DNA of 64,000 nucleotides. It comes from Diatrype stigma. Taxonomy: Eukaryota; Ascomycota; Sordariomycetes; Xylariales; Diatrypaceae. The position numbers and the translations under genes are program-made. The DNA lies in assembly GCA_022225965.2 (NCBI GenBank), contig JAKJXP020000031.1, forward strand, positions 1 to 64,000, in the 5' to 3' direction. Every line of letters begins with the position of its first letter. Within the stretch, counting starts at the first letter, position 1. This document shows, in pieces, positions 12,901 through 23,214 of the stretch. Under the pieces are notes generated by a model. The model saw only the letters and a list, made by a program, of their open reading frames with translations. It searched no databases and had not been told where the DNA came from.

Positions 12901-14251
12901 CGCATGTGGAAAGACACCCGGTTTATGTTTTTTTTGGCGAGTACTTGTCAGGGACCTATAAAATATAGCACTATAGTAGCGGTGACCCACCAGCGACTCT
13001 ATATAATGGGGCTTCCCCCCCAACCCTTGGTTTCCAGGGGAGGAGCAGGAAATATTGCTATTCTAGTTCCTACCTATACTACAGTATCGCTCTTATACCT
13101 CTCACTCTGTGTCGGCAAATTTTCTGACGGTACCTCACGGTATAAAGGCGGAATACGCGATTTCCCCCCTATAGCCTTGAGTGCGAGAAAAGTCCTGCGA
13201 GCCCCTGAAGCAGACATAAGTTGTGGGGACGCACATTAATCACATCTTATAACATGCTTGAACTTGGCTTTTATAACCTGCTTAGTAGCAACGGCATGTC
13301 ATAATGTTGAAGCATGTCTCAAAAGGGATCGACAACTTAGATGAGACTTGAATATGTAATGTTCAAGATAGCCATAGACAAGGATGTCATCGAACCTAAA
13401 GTGACAATATTCATGAGTGACACAAATGATAAGGTGAGGCTTCTGCCATAGATACGAGGAACTTCAACGTGATGATATTTACTTAGACTCATAGACCTTC
13501 GATATATTCATACAACTGCTCCATCATACGAGATTGCAGCGAGAGGGAAATGAAGTCACATTCCCCAGGGTTGCCTAAGAGGTTGACGAGCTGGTGAACT
13601 AAGTGGTATATTATTGAGAAAAGAAGAATTATGCAAGGGTTTTATGTAGGCGTTATAGTCTTGACTCCCTGGTACCGGCTAGTCTCATAGATAAAAACCA
13701 TAAGTATCTGGGTTAAAAGGTCCCCATGTAAAAAAATCGGTGTGGTTCTTTCGGCCAGTTTCTCTCCGGCGCTGGTGCCAACATGGTTGAGCACGTTGGT
13801 ACCAATCCGCTGCTGGTATTTGACTTTAACGACACAAGTATAAAGCCCCAGAAGTTATTCTTATTCCCCGTTTAGTGTGTTTTTAGAGGTACCTGAAATT
13901 AAATAGCTAAGTCCGAATTATCCCGATAAAATGGGTTTATTTTGGAGCTGCTTTAGAGAGGTATAGTGCTTTGGTAGGGGCCCCCTTGGGGGGGGGGGGG
14001 GGGGGGGGGGGGGGCTATTGGGACTTATATAAAGGTCCGGTCTTCTCCCATACGTTCCAGACGCTTTTTTCTTTCCTTCCTTGAACCTTTAGCAAAGTAT
14101 AGCAAATTCGTTAATAAAAGGGCTATTCAGAAACGCGACACGAATGCTATAATGGAATGTCATTCCGAGTCCAATCTTACGCCATGGCCTGAAGTTTAAC
14201 CCCTTGTTCCCCTTTGCCCCTATATACTGTAGGCCCTACCTTATATCCAAC
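9978..14251. other. 4.3-kb stretch without a supported gene
   Basis: The start should carry the promoter of the peroxidase-WSC gene. Beyond that I found no domain, no ORF with good codon bias and no splice-connected exons. An open stretch at 10590-10787 (ending ELDWAFVACWGFFSLV) looks weakly protein-like but has no family match I can name. From 12.3 to 14.1 kb the DNA is AT-rich and may be old repetitive sequence. A 27-base G homopolymer sits at 13988-14014. Confidence 0.45.
13988..14014. repeat. 27-base poly-G tract
   Basis: An uninterrupted run of 27 G follows CCCCCTT. Such runs are rare, length-variable and prone to assembly error; the true length is uncertain. Confidence 0.85.
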
Positions 14252-14584
14252 ATGCCATGTCTTTCTATGAAATGCCAGAACATCCACCGAAGTACATCCA
14301 TATACATACTCGGAAGTTTCAGGCAAGTACGTGTAGAACTAGAGCCGGGGGGTCTGGTGCGTATGTTTCCCTTGGCAGTGCATACCCCCGGTGTAGATCC
14401 CGGTGTACATATTTATAATGAGGCTGAAACCAGCACCAGTCTCTCTGTTTACACAAAGGATGACACTCCTACCCAGCTTTATATCCCGCCTCTAAATGTC
14501 TGGGTTGGTGAACGGCCAGAACTTATTCTTATATTTTATCCGTGGGGCTACAATATAATCACGTTTTACTACATCTTACATTGA
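14252..14584 (+). CDS. unidentified 110-residue ORF
   Basis: I do not recognise this ORF. It begins at an ATG (MPCLSMKCQN), stays open for 110 codons and has a fairly natural codon mix (e.g. the stretch around VHTPGVDPGVHIYNEAE). It ends about 100 bases before the 3' end of the MFS transporter, convergently. No signal peptide, TM segment or known motif is seen. It could be a genuine small gene, part of a decayed gene, or chance; there is no independent support from splice signals. Confidence 0.22.
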   Translation: MPCLSMKCQNIHRSTSIYILGSFRQVRVELEPGGLVRMFPLAVHTPGVDPGVHIYNEAETSTSLSVYTKDDTPTQLYIPPLNVWVGERPELILIFYPWGYNIITFYYILH

Positions 14585-14683
14585 TATCTCCTCATAGGCC
14601 CAAATCGGCTGACTAGAGCTTTGGTGATCCTTTAGTTATGGCCTTCTGTACCTGGCAGTGAACAGCTACATTGGATTGTCTAT

Positions 14684-16449
14684 TCAAGTGCCATCCTCCG
14701 CACCTTCAGCTTTCTTCTTCTCCCGTGGCAACTCAGAGGACGTTGTGACTTGCTCCGTAGGGAGGGCATCGTCACCTACAATGCCCTTCTTCATAGAGCC
14801 CCATCTGATGAACAAAGCCCCTATTACCGACGCACAGCTGAGCGCCAGCGATATATACAGCGTGGAAAGCAGGGAAACGCTGTAGGCCGACCTGCCTGCC
14901 TCGCGGAGGTCCGGCGGTAGGGAGCCCAAAATGTCGGCGGCGCCCCGTCCTTGGGTCGACAGGTCGAAGCCCGCGGGGACTACGGCCTGAAGGCGCTGGC
15001 GCAGCTGGTCCTGGAAGATGCTCTGGCCGATGGCGACGAAGACCGAGGCGCTGAGATTCTGGACCAGCGTGATGAAGGTGATGCCAATGGGGATGTCCGC
15101 GGCCGGAAGGGTCGTCTGGACAACATAACTCGGCTGGCCGAACCCGAACCCAACGCCGAATCCGTAGAGTAGCTGGTATCCGATGATCTTAGCCTTTGAG
15201 GTATCTAGGTTCATAGTGGTGAGCAGCGCGGAGCCCGCGATCGCCAAGGCCGTGCCGATGATCATTCCGGGACTGTAGTAGCCGATGGCCACGGTAAGGC
15301 CGCCCGCGACAACGGAGCAGACAACGTAGCCGGCTATCATAGGGGTGATCATCGTGCCGGACGAAAATGCAGAGTAGTCCTGCACCGTCTGGAACCAGAC
15401 GGGGAGATACAAGACCGCGACGTAGATACCGCCGGTGATACACATGGCGTAGCTACCTGCTAGCCACACGTCGCGGTTCCGCGCTAGACTGCTGGGTATG
15501 GTGTGCGCTTTCCCAGCTATCGTCGTCGTCTGGATGATGATGAAGGCCGCGGCAAGGACTCCGAAGACCACGAACAACGCAATGATGCGCCCGTCGCTCC
15601 AGGGATATGTCGACCCACCCCATTGCAAGGCTATCAGAAGACATATCAAAGCCGCCACCATGGATGCAGTCCCCGGAAGGTCGAGCTGCTGGCACTTTTG
15701 CCAAAATCCCAGGGGTTGGGCGCTCTCATCAGAAGCAGCGGGTATGCGGACGAAGAAGCTACACAGGACGATCGTGACGGCGCCGAGAGGTAGATTGATC
15801 CCGAAGCACCATCTCCAAGTCGCGCTGTCGGTGAGGGCACCCCCTATGAACGGACCGAGGATGGCCGCCAGGCCAAACGCTCCCGACATAATGCCCAAGT
15901 AGCCGGCCCGTCGATCGAGTGGAATGATTTTCGTGGTGATCAGTAGCCCGCCAGAAAATATGCCCGCGGCGCCAAGACCTGCGATCGCCCTGCCGATGAT
16001 CAAGGCTACGGAGTTGGGGGAGGTCGTACATATCAAGGACCCTACTTCGAACAGGGCGATTGCACCCAGATATATTGTCTTTACGGAGAAAACACTATAC
16101 AGCTTCCCGTAAAATAACTGAAAGCTGCTCAAAGTGAGCAAGTAGGCATTGGTCCACCATCCCAAATCATCAAGAGAGCGGAACTCATTACTGATGACTG
16201 GCGTCGCAGTAGCCAAAATGGTTTGATCCTATCGCCTCTCAATTAGACAGACTCCAGCAGCTGATATTGGTCAATGATCACAGCGGGGGTCTTGGTAGCA
16301 ACTATATAGTATTATCCACTTACCATTCCCGTCAAAAAAACAGCCAAACACAGGGCTACCATGATCAAAATCAAGCCAACGGTGCTGGGCTGCGCGCTCT
16401 TCACCCTGTCAGGCGAAGAGGTCAGCTCTTCTTCTGGTGATGCTGCCAT
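14684..16449 (-). CDS. 14-TM MFS drug/toxin exporter (DHA2/DHA14 type)
   Basis: Predicted proton antiporter of the DHA14 group, the group that exports secondary metabolites and drugs through the plasma membrane. Exons 16449-16324 and 16228-14684, one 95-nt intron, 556 residues. The first exon gives the cytoplasmic N-terminus and start of TM1. The join recreates the family signature LTGMDQTILATATPVISNEF (aspartate in TM1, then a conserved TxxPxI), strong proof of the splice. Other landmarks: WWTNAYLLT, a GRAIAGLGAAGIFSGGLL motif and GPFIGGALT, the antiporter-type motif C region. The C-terminus is a charged tail rich in Lys/Glu. It is transcribed away from the GliT-like gene with a shared 0.9-kb promoter region, consistent with exporting a product or protecting against one. 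Confidence 0.92.
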
Positions 16450-17353
16450 CGGGTACACGATGATTACCAGATACTTCGATTAGAAAGCGAATTGTATATG
16501 GAAGACAAATATAAGCCAAGGAATATAGGGGCGTAGGCTAGTAACAGATAAGCAGCTGATGTTCGAAGATAGTGTTCGAAGGTGGTATCGTAAGCCTTGT
16601 GTTGAGTAAAGATGAAAGGGGGGTGGAGATGCTCTGAGAGACAGCGGGCAGTTGGAAATCATGCAGTTGAACGGGGGATTGCAGAGGCCAATAGCAACAA
16701 CGCGCAAACCGCCCTTATTCGTACTGCATAGGCACCTGGGGCCTACGCGCATAGCGGTCTCTGGTGTAACGTACAAATACCTGGGTACCTAAGTAGGTAA
16801 GTATCCATATGCATTGGCAGCATTGCCGGTGGCCGCTGCCAACACGGTATCCCTAGATCCCTGATCTCTTGAGGTAGCTCTTAGATACTACTGGCTGGCG
16901 GCAGTTTTGGGTCCACCTCAGCCTGCTTTGCCAAGACGGATCTGAACCGACACTGCCCCAACTTCCAACTGCACAGTACATACCCGACATAGACAGGGGG
17001 TGTTGGGGTCAATTTTCAGGGGTTGGCTACCTAAGTAGGCAGTATAATATGAGTACCTAGGTATCATGCAGTGAGGTTTCATCGGGACGCAACATCGGGG
17101 ATTATGGTGTGTAACACCTGGACTAGCGGCCGTGATCAGGATTCAGTGGCATTTGGTTAGTTCTAAGAAATATGGTCGTTTCTCCTTTTCGAATAGTGTA
17201 CTCCTGTTTGCTCGACACCGCCTGCTCCCTTTCCTTCTTCCCTTCTTGTTCCTCCTCTTCTACATGCTCCCTTCTTGTCTTTTCTGACTTGCAGTATCCA
17301 GCCTTATTTGGACTACTCAACACCATTTGCAAAGCAGCATCACCAATTTCAAC
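16450..17353. promoter_or_regulatory. shared divergent promoter of MFS exporter and GliT-like gene
   Basis: A 0.9-kb region lies between two divergently transcribed genes. Near the GliT-like gene (about 17175-17285) the plus strand is strongly pyrimidine-rich (CTCCC, CCTTCTTCCC runs), a common fungal core-promoter feature. Copies of TACCTAAGTAGGTA-like palindromes occur at about 16785-16800, 17028-17040 and 17054-17064. Whether these are regulator sites or just the dispersed motif seen elsewhere in this window is unknown. Confidence 0.45.
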
Positions 17354-18482
17354 ATGGAACTTATCGATGTTGCAATCATTGGGGGTGGGCCTGCAGGCCT
17401 GACGGCTGCGAGTACTCTAGCCCGTCAACTACATACGGCCGTTGTTTTCGATTCGAGAACATACAGAAACGTGGCCGTAACCCACATGCACATGGTACCG
17501 ACTTGGGATCATGATGACCCCAAGAAGTTTCGCGGTGAAGCCAGAGAAGACATCGAGACTCACTATTCGACCGTCCAGTTTGCCGATGTACCGGTGACCA
17601 AAGTCGAAAAGAAGAGCGACTTTGAATTCGAAATCCATGATGCTAATGGCAAAAGTTGGGGGTTTCGCAAGGTGATCCTCGCCGTCGGCTGCTCTGACAC
17701 TTACCCGAGCATCGAAGGCTACGACCAACTGTGGACCAAGAAAATGTAAGATTGCCACTGCTCCATCATAACTCCCATACTGCAACAAGACATGGCCGAT
17801 TCAGGAATGTCATGCACGGATATGTGGTTAGAGGTTGGAGCAACAGCATCGCGTGCTTCTGATTTCATTCCCCAACACGTCCGGGAGAGATTACAGAGCG
17901 TGCCCGAAATGCTAATCACGATAGAATAGATTCCACTGCCTCTTCTGTCTTGGCTATGAAGATCGAGGTGCTCGGTCTGCAGGTGTTCTTGCTGTTGCCC
18001 CTCTATTGATGCCTGCCTTGGCTATTCATTCGGCCGAGAACGCAGCGCAGCTCAGTAATGAAGTCACGATTTATACACATGGAAATGCTGAGTTGGCGGA
18101 TCAGCTCGAGTCTCTCGTCCATGGCACCTTCAAGGTCGATCGTCGTCCTATCAAGCGCCTCCTTGAGGCTGACGGGGGACAGTCCGTCAAGGTTGAGTTC
18201 GAGGACGGATCTCACAGAGAGGAAAAGTTTCTAGTTCATAATCCACAGACAACTGTTCAGGGGCCGTTCGTTGCCCAACTGGGGATTTCGACAACCCCGA
18301 TGGGGGATATCTTAGCCGAAGCGCCGATGCATCAGACGAGCGCTAGGGGAGTCTTTGCTGCAGGGGATTGTATCACTCCTTATAAGGTAATTCCAGGTGC
18401 CATCTCTAGTGGCTGTAATGCAGCAGTTGCTGTCAGTACCCAGCTACAAGCTGAGAAGTATGGCATGGCCCCTATGTTCTAG
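17354..18482 (+). CDS. GliT-like FAD-dependent dithiol oxidoreductase (thioredoxin-reductase fold)
   Basis: Predicted FAD/NAD(P)-binding enzyme of the thioredoxin-reductase-like family that includes GliT, the gliotoxin dithiol oxidase. Exons 17354-17745 and 17930-18482, one 184-nt intron (donor GTAAGA, acceptor AATAG, branch CTAATC), 314 residues. The N-terminal dinucleotide site is VAIIGGGPAGLTAA (glycines 10-15). The redox motif FHCLFCLGYED (Cys134 and Cys137) appears only after splicing, just past the junction. Near the C-terminus are GVFAAGDCI and a GCNAAVAVSTQLQAEKYG helix, close to the GliT type. Length fits the family. Relatives form or protect disulfides in small metabolites or peptides. 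Here no NRPS or glutathione transferase lies nearby; instead a small Cys-Cys peptide gene starts 0.86 kb downstream. Family is clear, substrate unknown. Confidence 0.9.
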
Positions 18483-19113
18483 AGGGAACGACCGCAGAAT
18501 TCATGCAAGGAATTTCAGAACTTGTGATGAAATAGCCAACTGCACAATAGCTGTGCTAGATAGTCCATCGTTAGTTACTATCCTGAGAAAGCGATTTGCC
18601 TCAGCTTCACTAAAACTGTATAATCTCTCCAAGTCTGTCCAAAATGCCATAATCTAAAAGTAGGTGCATACAAGTCACAATAGTAGGAACCGAGATCCCT
18701 TGGCATTTTCTCAGCACCGGGGGCCAATATCAGGCTGGCTTGGGTAGTGGTCATAGGACCAGAGCGTCAACAATTCGACGCAACAGACTACCAACTGCAG
18801 GTAAACATTCTGGTATACTGCCACACATACCTTCCCTGTAGTACTATATATCGCATAGTCTTACCTGAGAAGGCGGTAATGTAGCTGGTTTGTAGCTCCA
18901 CTGCATGGTTTGCCAAAAGCGTACATTTTGAATCATACCTCTTAGGTACCTACCTACCTAGCTTGAGACCTTGTCACATTGCAAGAAATCATGTTGGTAC
19001 TTTATATATGCAGGTCTATAGATAAGAGAGCAACCAAATTAACCTCTAGCCAGTTTCCCTGGTTTACCCCAGGAGGTTTGCAAGCCTGAGGTAACTTTCT
19101 GCTGGGAAATCTC
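18483..19113. other. intergenic: 3' side of GliT-like gene, promoter of small peptide gene
   Basis: No ORF of note. The right part should be the promoter of the small secreted-peptide gene. TACCTACCTA repeats occur near 18950. Confidence 0.5.
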
Positions 19114-19121
19114 TATATAAA
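19114..19121 (+). promoter_or_regulatory. TATA box of the small secreted-peptide gene
   Basis: TATATAAA sits about 225 bases before the ATG, giving an expected transcription start near 19145-19155. Between that point and the ATG lie a short tandem TTCAAGCACG repeat and a spliceable 5' UTR intron, so the gene has a full expression apparatus. Confidence 0.6.
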
Positions 19122-19239
19122 CCACCTCCCATACCCTACTGTTCAACTTTTATAGAGCACTATAAGGCGTCAACTACACAAGCAACACGTTAAAGCAACA
19201 CAAAGTTCCCCACGTTGAGACGTTGACACGCACAAACAC

Positions 19240-19276
19240 GTTCAAGCACGTTCAAGCACGTTCAAGCACGTACACC
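19240..19276 (+). repeat. 10-mer tandem repeat in 5' UTR (TTCAAGCACG)
   Basis: Three exact copies of TTCAAGCACG, flanked by partial copies, lie in the predicted 5' untranslated exon of the small peptide gene. Possible regulatory role unknown. Confidence 0.7.
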
Positions 19277-19287
19277 CGCTACAGACG

Positions 19288-19334
19288 GTATGTCCCCCAT
19301 TCAAAAACTTATAAAGCATCGGTCTAACTTCTAG
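19288..19334 (+). other. predicted 5' UTR intron of the small peptide gene
   Basis: A 47-nt intron with donor GTATGT, branch TCTAAC and acceptor TTCTAG ends six bases before the ATG. No ATG precedes it in the predicted first exon, so it is untranslated. Its size and signals match the coding introns of the neighbouring genes. Confidence 0.65.
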
Positions 19335-19340
19335 ACAGAC

Positions 19341-19484
19341 ATGCGTTTCATTACCTTTGTCACTCTACTCATCGCAGTGGCCCAGGCAGCTCCAGCTCCT
19401 GGTCCCAAGGCCCAGCCTGAAGCTCTTCCCATGCCGGCCCCAGCTGATGACGATATCATCGAACCCAAGGCATGTTGCCTCTAA
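19341..19484 (+). CDS. 47-residue secreted peptide precursor ending in Cys-Cys-Leu
   Basis: I do not recognise a family. The 47 codons give a clear signal peptide (MRFITFVTLLIAVAQA, cleavage expected after AQA), a Pro/Ala-rich middle (APAPGPKAQPEALPMPAPA), an acidic stretch (DDDIIE) and the C-terminus PKACCL. The only cysteines are the adjacent pair at positions 45 and 46. This layout of signal, spacer, acidic leader and short C-terminal core resembles a peptide precursor rather than a folded protein. It lacks the repeated Kex2 (KR) cores of dikaritin precursors, and the cysteine is not at the -4 position of a CaaX prenyl motif. A TATA box and a 5' UTR intron support real expression. It sits between a CxxC oxidoreductase and a UstYa oxidase, so it could be their substrate (inference). 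A small effector or a pheromone-like peptide are alternatives. Confidence 0.65.
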   Translation: MRFITFVTLLIAVAQAAPAPGPKAQPEALPMPAPADDDIIEPKACCL

Positions 19485-21719
19485 GTCGTGCATAGATATT
19501 AGCGAAGTGGGTGCAGGCTCTGGTGTTTCTGTGTGTGTTGGAGGAGGGGCTAGGGCAAAGGTGCGCAGGATAGGATAGCCTGGCAATATACAACGTGAAC
19601 CTGATCGCTTGTCCAAGAACTTGAAGGTGGTGATAAGGCACCATGACTGTTATCCGCCAAGCATAGTAGATCTTACACCTAAGTCCCCACCCTCAGTGAT
19701 ATGATATGTTCTAGACTAAACACCTCTATTAGTTCAACCTGATGCTATTACTGCCCAGTAGGTTTGCGTGTAGTTACAGAATTTTGTTGTAAGCCAAGAG
19801 CAACTGCTTGAGTCAAAGTAACAAGCCTTTTCTGCACAAGGCTTGATACGGATGGGGTTGCCGCGTGATGTCTTGGAATCATTGGAGGTAGCATACCTCC
19901 AGGGCTGTATGGCGCAGCGACGGGCATGCGGAATGATACTAGGAAAGGCGGGGGATTCAACACTGCCATCTCGCACTTTACCTACCTATGTAAGTATGTA
20001 GGTCGTTGTGGCTTATTCCACATCAATTTGTTGGTTGAAGACCCGGAAAGGTTTTGGACCCCACATCGAAAATGCGGGAGAGTGCGGAGATGTTGGTCTC
20101 TAGGTAGTAGTTCTTCGGTCGTGATATCTCCTTGCTGATGTTGATGCACGATCGGACCCTCTGGGGGCCGGCATATAGGCTATCACACCTACCTGCCCCT
20201 CAAGGCGCTATGGCGGCTGTGACAACGGCATCATTGAACTGTTGCTGTTGGTGATGTGTACTATGTAGTACGCAAAGCGCCTATTTGTGGGCCGAACGAA
20301 GCAGAGCATGGCGGCTCTTGCGGGACATCCCACTATAATATAGGTACTTATGCCCATAGGTACATACATACATACATACATACATACATACATACATACA
20401 TACATACATACATACATACATACATACATACATACATACATACATACATACATACATACATACATACATACATACATACACTGGATTGCACTGGATTGCA
20501 CTGTAAGACGCTCGTAATATTTGGAATGCATGTCAGACGGACAGTTAGAGAGGAAGAACTTGTCCCGTCAGAAAAGATCTGACAGCCTTGGAGTTAAACT
20601 TATCCAGCGATCGTATGTAGTAGTAGCACGGAGAGTGCAAAACGGGGGTGCGGTGGGTATAATGTACTTGGATATTACATACATGTAGGTACCTCCAGAT
20701 GCCTACATGTAGTAGGTATCGGCATCTACGTTATACTGAAGAAGCTTGCTCTATTCAGGTATTGTGTAGTCGACTCCTTCGGACTTATGTATGACAATCT
20801 TTTACAAAGCGACCATTTCCCTCGGTTATTTGTTGGAGCCTGCAGCCTGCTTGTTGCTCAAAGCAGCCATTATTACCTACCTACCCAGATACCTAGAATG
20901 ATCTTGCAGATTCTCAAAATACCAGGTAATACAGGTACCTAACATTATCTATTACCTACTCCGCCAATATAACAAGGTTTCCAATAGGTAGCGCCATAAG
21001 GCTGCAGAGCAGGAGGACACTACGTATCAGGCACGCCAGGTACGAAGTACATATGATTACATATATATATATATATAGATATATTTCATGGGAGAATACG
21101 TAGGGACCGTACAGTTTCAGGGTCTCTTGAACACAGAACGATATAAAACAATGACTACGATATATTGTGTTCTCTGCTGTTATTCAAGATCTAGGCTTAC
21201 TTTATCGGCGCACATTTTACTGGTGGGGTCGCTTTAACAATAGGCCGGAGGGCCTTGGGTTTTCAACGCCTACATAGGTACCTACGTAGGCGCTGCTCAT
21301 TATATGATGCGACCCTACATTACCACCTATATGCCCGGGCTGGTTAGATACCTTGATACATGCAATTGGGCTGGGAACCACGGGTACTAATGGGAGGTAT
21401 GGGAGGTAGGTAAGTATTCTTGGCCGTGCATACGTACACAACACAATTGGATCGGGTACAGGTTAAGTATTCGTATGATGTCGAGTTCGTATGTTGGAAG
21501 TCTCAATGGTAGTCAGATAGTCGCAAGAGACCGGCCCGAGCTCCAAGCTGTGCTTACAGCGTCAGCGTCTCAGTTACCCCTCCCCCTCCCCCTCGGCCAA
21601 GTGTATAGTATAACCCCTTCTTTAACTGGTGAGTCTCCGAACAACGATCCACATGTATGAAAAAGGGTTACATTCATAGGTATTAATTTACACCTTCTCG
21701 AATACGATGAAAATCAGCC
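19485..21719. other. intergenic with CATA microsatellite
   Basis: No gene is supported. It contains the 3' region of the peptide gene, a long CATA microsatellite at 20361-20480, several TACCTA/TAGGTA motifs, and a short TA dinucleotide run near 21061. Open stretches here are microsatellite translations. Confidence 0.5.
20361..20480. repeat. (CATA)n microsatellite, about 29 units
   Basis: An almost perfect run of the tetranucleotide CATA of about 118 bases, followed by two copies of CACTGGATTG. Likely polymorphic between strains. Reading frames through it (repeating His-Thr-Tyr-Ile or Met-Tyr-Val-Cys) are not genes. Confidence 0.95.
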
Positions 21720-22647
21720 TCAAAGTTTCGACTCCCGTGCGTTGCCTTCCCACGGTAGGATTGTCTTCCCTTCTTGGTAAACTCCGCCCTTGGGTCTCCA
21801 CATGATGCTAATGGGGTGAGCTTGCATATCACGAACAAGTTTCACCCAGCCCGAGCTGGGATCCTCCCTCCGGAAAACCATCGTGGGGTGTGCTACAACT
21901 ATGAATCCGTATTTGAGGTAGAGCGGCGTGCTCATGAAAGTACCCTCGAGATAGCTCTCGAGGTATAGATCGTCGACCATCGTCATCCAATGGTCCATGA
22001 CAGCCGCTGCCGCGCCGGAGCTGCGATACTCGGGGATGACCCATAACCCTTGGCCATCTACAACAAGGCCAGTTAGTGAATGCTGCATGGTTGCAGGGCG
22101 CTTGGGAATAGAAGGCGCCAAGGTACTCTTTTTAGCATCGGCAGCAAGCGAATGCTGGGGGGTTGGGGCTTAGAGTGTTGCAGCGAGACTTACAGGCATG
22201 CGCTGTGTTCATCAACTTCGGACGCCAGCTCCACATCTGAGAGTAGAAATCTTGGGCCAAGCCATGATATTCTGACCCCGGCTGATAGCCATTGTCAGGA
22301 GACCCTTGTACGGGACGGCTCCGAGCATCGCATCGGAAGGGATTTTCTCGGTAGTGTGTCCATACGCCGCCCCCAACTATGCAAGACAGTCCTTGGCTTT
22401 CACGGCTCCGATCTTCGACCTTCAACCAGTGTTGGTCGGGGTTGGCTCGCGCTGCGACTAGGTACTTCTGTTTAGTGGCGGCGAAGCTACTTGCCTCCTG
22501 TGGGCCACCCTTCCCAATATTTGCAAATGTGAGCTGTCCCACGGCTTGCAGTGGTGACTTCCACGAGTCCCAATAGGTAAGAAAAAGGTCGTCCCAGTCG
22601 GTATCGAAATTGACAACTGATACAAGGAGGCGTGATTCTGGTGCCAT
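21720..22647 (-). CDS. GNAT-family N-acetyltransferase
   Basis: Predicted acetyl-CoA-dependent acyltransferase of the GNAT fold, probably cytosolic and acting on a small molecule or peptide amine. Exons 22647-22194 and 22057-21720, one 136-nt intron (donor GTAAGT, branch CACTAAC, acceptor TTGTTGTAG), 263 residues. Joining recreates AYGQGLWVIPEYRSSGAAAA, the GNAT strand-4 and acetyl-CoA pyrophosphate-loop region (consensus Q/RxxGxG/A in altered form), followed by the helix VMDHWMTMVDDL and a final strand YLKYGFIVVAHPTMVFRRE. An earlier AG at the CCCCCCAG would put the next exon out of frame, so the later acceptor is preferred. The N-terminal half (LLVSVVNFDTDWDDLF) is typical of fungal GNAT proteins. 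It lies in the block with MFS, GliT-like and UstYa genes and could tailor the same product. Confidence 0.8.
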
Positions 22648-23214
22648 AACTGCGGTTTAATTTGACTCGAGTAACGGTGAATATATGACAAAACGATAGG
22701 GGAAGAAAGACACAATCGACGCTCCGCAGCTCGAACATCGCTTACGACGCCAGATGGTCTTTATAGATATCAACATGCCCATACTCTAGTGAGCAATAAC
22801 CAATATCAAAGTAGCTGTCTCTGGGACCGAGTAAGTCATGATATTTTGGCCCACAACACATGCAAGGCCAGGCGCTTAGCCACTGTGTTATCCAGCCCTT
22901 TCTGTGGTCGATGTAACATGTAATGTAACTCAAATCCTACCAATCCTGTCATAATGTTGGCTCTAGTGAGATACAAGCAGTAGGTCGGTCGTCAGTGTGT
23001 GGCCATATCTATGACCGAACGCCATATTTATATCCACCTATCATTGATTAAAGTGCTAAACAATGAACGATATCGTTATGAAGGAAAGTGATCATAGTAA
23101 CCCCTGACAGTACGCCAAAAAAAGAGAGCTCGGGGGTACCATCCTGCAACGCCACGTTTTACTCCCACTGGTCGGATCATGCGTCAACAGATGTCCCTCA
23201 ACACTATCACCAAA
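22648..23214. other. intergenic
   Basis: Between the GNAT gene's start and the 3' end of the rhodopsin-like gene, both on the minus strand. No ORF of interest; the left part should carry the GNAT promoter. Confidence 0.5.

Noticed and set aside
12980..13000. GGTGACCCACCAGCGA resembling part of fungal 5S rRNA
   Set aside because: Only this short stretch resembles my recollection of the 5S 3' half; the rest of a 5S gene is absent.
20208..20582. Long ORFs with His-Thr-Tyr-Ile or Met-Tyr-Val-Cys repeats
   Set aside because: Translations of the CATA microsatellite.
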